In this document: positions 62,417 to 64,000 of the stretch, piece after piece
How the letters are laid out: every line of letters begins with the position of its first letter
Position numbering within the stretch: position 1 is the first letter of the stretch
Assembly: GCA_965248035.1 (NCBI GenBank)
Contig: OZ252054.1
Location: 806,001 to 870,000 of the forward strand
Direction of reading: 5' to 3'
Length of the DNA stretch: 64,000 bases
From: BJGV01 sp964194745
Lineage (GTDB): Bacteria; Pseudomonadota; Gammaproteobacteria; Burkholderiales; Nitrosomonadaceae
Notes under the pieces: model-generated
Databases searched by the model: none
What the model saw: only the letters and a program-made list of their open reading frames with translations
What the model was told of the DNA's origin: nothing
Translations under genes and position numbers: made by a program

Positions 62417-63727
62417 TTATTTCACTTCCGCTGCTCCCACTACGACCGTTACCATTCCTTCTGGGCGGATACGTCGCTGGAAAGCCTCCTTGATCTGCTC
62501 CACAGTTACATTATCCACCGCACTTACGTAGTCATCCAAGTAGGTGAGGGGGAGATTATAGAAACCTATCACGGCAAGATATTTCATTATTTTCTTATTA
62601 CTGTCTATGCGTAGAGGAAAACCACCAACGATGTTTCCCTTAGCTGCGGTCAATTCCTTTTCAGTTGGACCGCCAGCTATAAAATCAGCTAACACCTTTT
62701 GAGTAATCATTAGAGCCTCCTCTGACTGCTCTTTCTTAGTCTGCAAGACGATCTGGAATGGGCCCGCTTGCTTTAGTGGAATAAAGCTGCTGTGGACACT
62801 GTATGCTAGTCCACGTTTCTGACGGATTTCCTCCATCAAGCGCGATGCAAATCCGCCACCTCCAAGTATGTAATTCCCGACTAACAGTGGATAATAATCA
62901 GGGTCATCACGCTTTAGTCCTGGATAAGCTAACAGAATATGGCTTTGCGTCGCAGGATGAGTAATTCTTTTAATTCCCGCTACGGGCTTGACCACTGATG
63001 GCAAATTATCACTAGCTTTACCTTGAGGCAAATCCTTTGACAGAGCCTCGGCAATGGCAGCCGCTTCGGTACGACTAACATCACCCATGATTGACACTAC
63101 TGCATTCGTAGCTGCATAGTGAGATTGATAAAAGTCCACCAAATCCCTACGCCGCAATGTATTTAATGTGGCCACTTCACCCGAGCTACGTAACCCGTAG
63201 GGATGATTACTATATAGCATTTTCATTAGCGTACGTTTCGCAATATAACCGGGTTTGGTTTCTGCTTCTTTCAATCTCGCAATCATTCGCGTTCTTTCTC
63301 GTTTCATGGTGTTTTCAGGGAACTCCGGGTGTTGTATCATTCTAGAGAGAATGTCCAACGCTTGATCGCGTTCGCGTTTACTGCTTAAGGTCCGTAGCGA
63401 ATTACCAGCACGATCTCGATCAAAACGGGCGCCTAATTGCGCACCAACATCGGCTAATGCCTTAGAAATTTTGTCTTCAGACAAGCCGCCTGCTCCAAGA
63501 CTAAGCAGATGCCACGTCAGACTAGCGCATCCTGATTTCTCAGGCGTATCGGCGCTACTTCCTGCGCTGAAATCCACGCTTATATCGAGCATCGGCAAAT
63601 CCCGACTCTCGACAAAATATACCCGTGCACCAGAAGATGTTTGCCAATGTTGAATGGGAAGAGTAGCAAGCGCCCATTGAGAGTAAACGCCTAAGAACAG
63701 GATAAGTAAAAAGCGCACTACTTGCAT
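62417..63727 (-). CDS. M16 peptidase-family protein, non-catalytic type, secreted
   Basis: From the start MQVVRFLLILFLGVYS a signal peptide ends at WALA. The fold is that of the M16 family (PIQHWQTSSGARVYFVESRDLPMLDISVDF; later KRGLAYSVHSSFIPLKQAGPF). The zinc motif HxxEH is replaced (SLTWHLLSLGAG), so it should be the inactive partner. The gene upstream on the same strand, cut by the window edge, is also M16-like and probably the catalytic one. Length is 436 residues. Confidence 0.85.
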   Translation of the reverse strand: MQVVRFLLILFLGVYSQWALATLPIQHWQTSSGARVYFVESRDLPMLDISVDFSAGSSADTPEKSGCASLTWHLLSLGAGGLSEDKISKALADVGAQLGARFDRDRAGNSLRTLSSKRERDQALDILSRMIQHPEFPENTMKRERTRMIARLKEAETKPGYIAKRTLMKMLYSNHPYGLRSSGEVATLNTLRRRDLVDFYQSHYAATNAVVSIMGDVSRTEAAAIAEALSKDLPQGKASDNLPSVVKPVAGIKRITHPATQSHILLAYPGLKRDDPDYYPLLVGNYILGGGGFASRLMEEIRQKRGLAYSVHSSFIPLKQAGPFQIVLQTKKEQSEEALMITQKVLADFIAGGPTEKELTAAKGNIVGGFPLRIDSNKKIMKYLAVIGFYNLPLTYLDDYVSAVDNVTVEQIKEAFQRRIRPEGMVTVVVGAAEVK

Positions 63728-63827
63728 CGAAAACCTTTTTTTGAAGTACCTTTCAAATCGGACGAAACCCAAATTAATCTATATATTTTTATTAATGCTC
63801 ATCTAAATATGATTTAATCTTTTGTAC

Positions 63828-64000
63828 TCAATGCCGCGATCTTCTGGGCGGAGCAATAAAAGATTTCAGTTCTAGTGTCTGTGGATCAAGCGCTGCCACT
63901 GTCAGGCTGTCCTCAATCAAATATTTTATTGCCACATCACGTACTTGCTCGGCAGTAACAGCTTGTAGCTTTTTTATAATCGTATCAAGATCGCGATACG
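63828..64000 (-). CDS. M16 peptidase-family protein, C-terminal end (5' part outside window)
   Basis: The last 56 codons read RYRDLDTIIKKLQAVTAEQV to APPRRSRH and stop at 63828. The pattern LQAVTAEQVRDVAIKYL followed by LTVAALDPQ is the typical end of an M16 zinc peptidase. With the inactive-type gene 100 bp downstream it forms the usual two-gene pair. The catalytic motif cannot be seen here. Confidence 0.75.
   Translation of the reverse strand, partial: YRDLDTIIKKLQAVTAEQVRDVAIKYLIEDSLTVAALDPQTLELKSFIAPPRRSRH

Noticed and set aside
1..64000. CRISPR array
   Set aside because: No regularly spaced direct repeats were seen anywhere in the window.

Overview
The window reads as chromosome of a betaproteobacterium, most likely a Nitrosomonas-like member of the Nitrosomonadales. 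The evidence is its conserved blocks: fabG-acpP-fabF-mltG; pepA-holC-valS; birA-coaX; glmS-glmU followed by a full F1Fo ATP synthase operon whose gamma subunit carries the insert typical of betaproteobacteria; and pilT-pilU. Two independent systems that release ammonia from urea-type nitrogen compounds (urease and a biuret/allophanate operon) would fit a nitrifier, but no ammonia- or nitrite-oxidation gene lies in the window, so that lifestyle is inference.

Layout. 1-3066: end of the fatty-acid block and MltG. 3145-5491: a complete IS1595-type transposon with an 8-bp target duplication, carrying a DNA methyltransferase and a restriction-enzyme-like gene behind its transposase. 5.6-9.6 kb: two DUF4124 proteins, DoxX, a frameshifted lipoprotein hydrolase flanked by copies of a palindromic repeat, and exonuclease III. 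9.9-19.3 kb: one minus-strand operon for import and hydrolysis of biuret/carboxybiuret (GntR regulator, AtzH-like, two biuret-hydrolase paralogues, BMP-type ABC transporter, allophanate hydrolase). Its promoter is visible, but the transporter genes and one hydrolase carry frame lesions. 19.5-30.8 kb: envelope proteins, XerD, Ogt, PepA-HolC-ValS, CysG and a peroxiredoxin. 31.3-36.1 kb: an AT-rich urease cluster in the unusual order ureB-C-A-E-F-G with no ureD, followed by a porin. 38.4-42.7 kb: GlnS, BirA, CoaX, EngB, and a candidate small RNA on the minus strand. 43469-47254: a second IS1595-type element with perfect 25-bp inverted ends. It carries a Panacea antitoxin/membrane-protein pair, the transposase, a methyltransferase, an Eco47II-type endonuclease and a 57-residue ORF. 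47.4-64 kb: GlmS, GlmU, atpCDGAHFEBI, PilU, PilT, YggS, ferredoxin, CoaD, RsmD and two M16 peptidase-family genes.

The most interesting theme is the pair of IS1595-type transposons. In both, transposase, methyltransferase and nuclease form one overlapping operon (ATGA or TAATG junctions). The larger element adds a Panacea toxin-antitoxin-like pair and an internal copy of the terminal repeat. They look like self-mobile units that combine transposition with addiction and restriction. The second theme is a biuret pathway whose catalytic end genes are intact while its uptake genes look broken.
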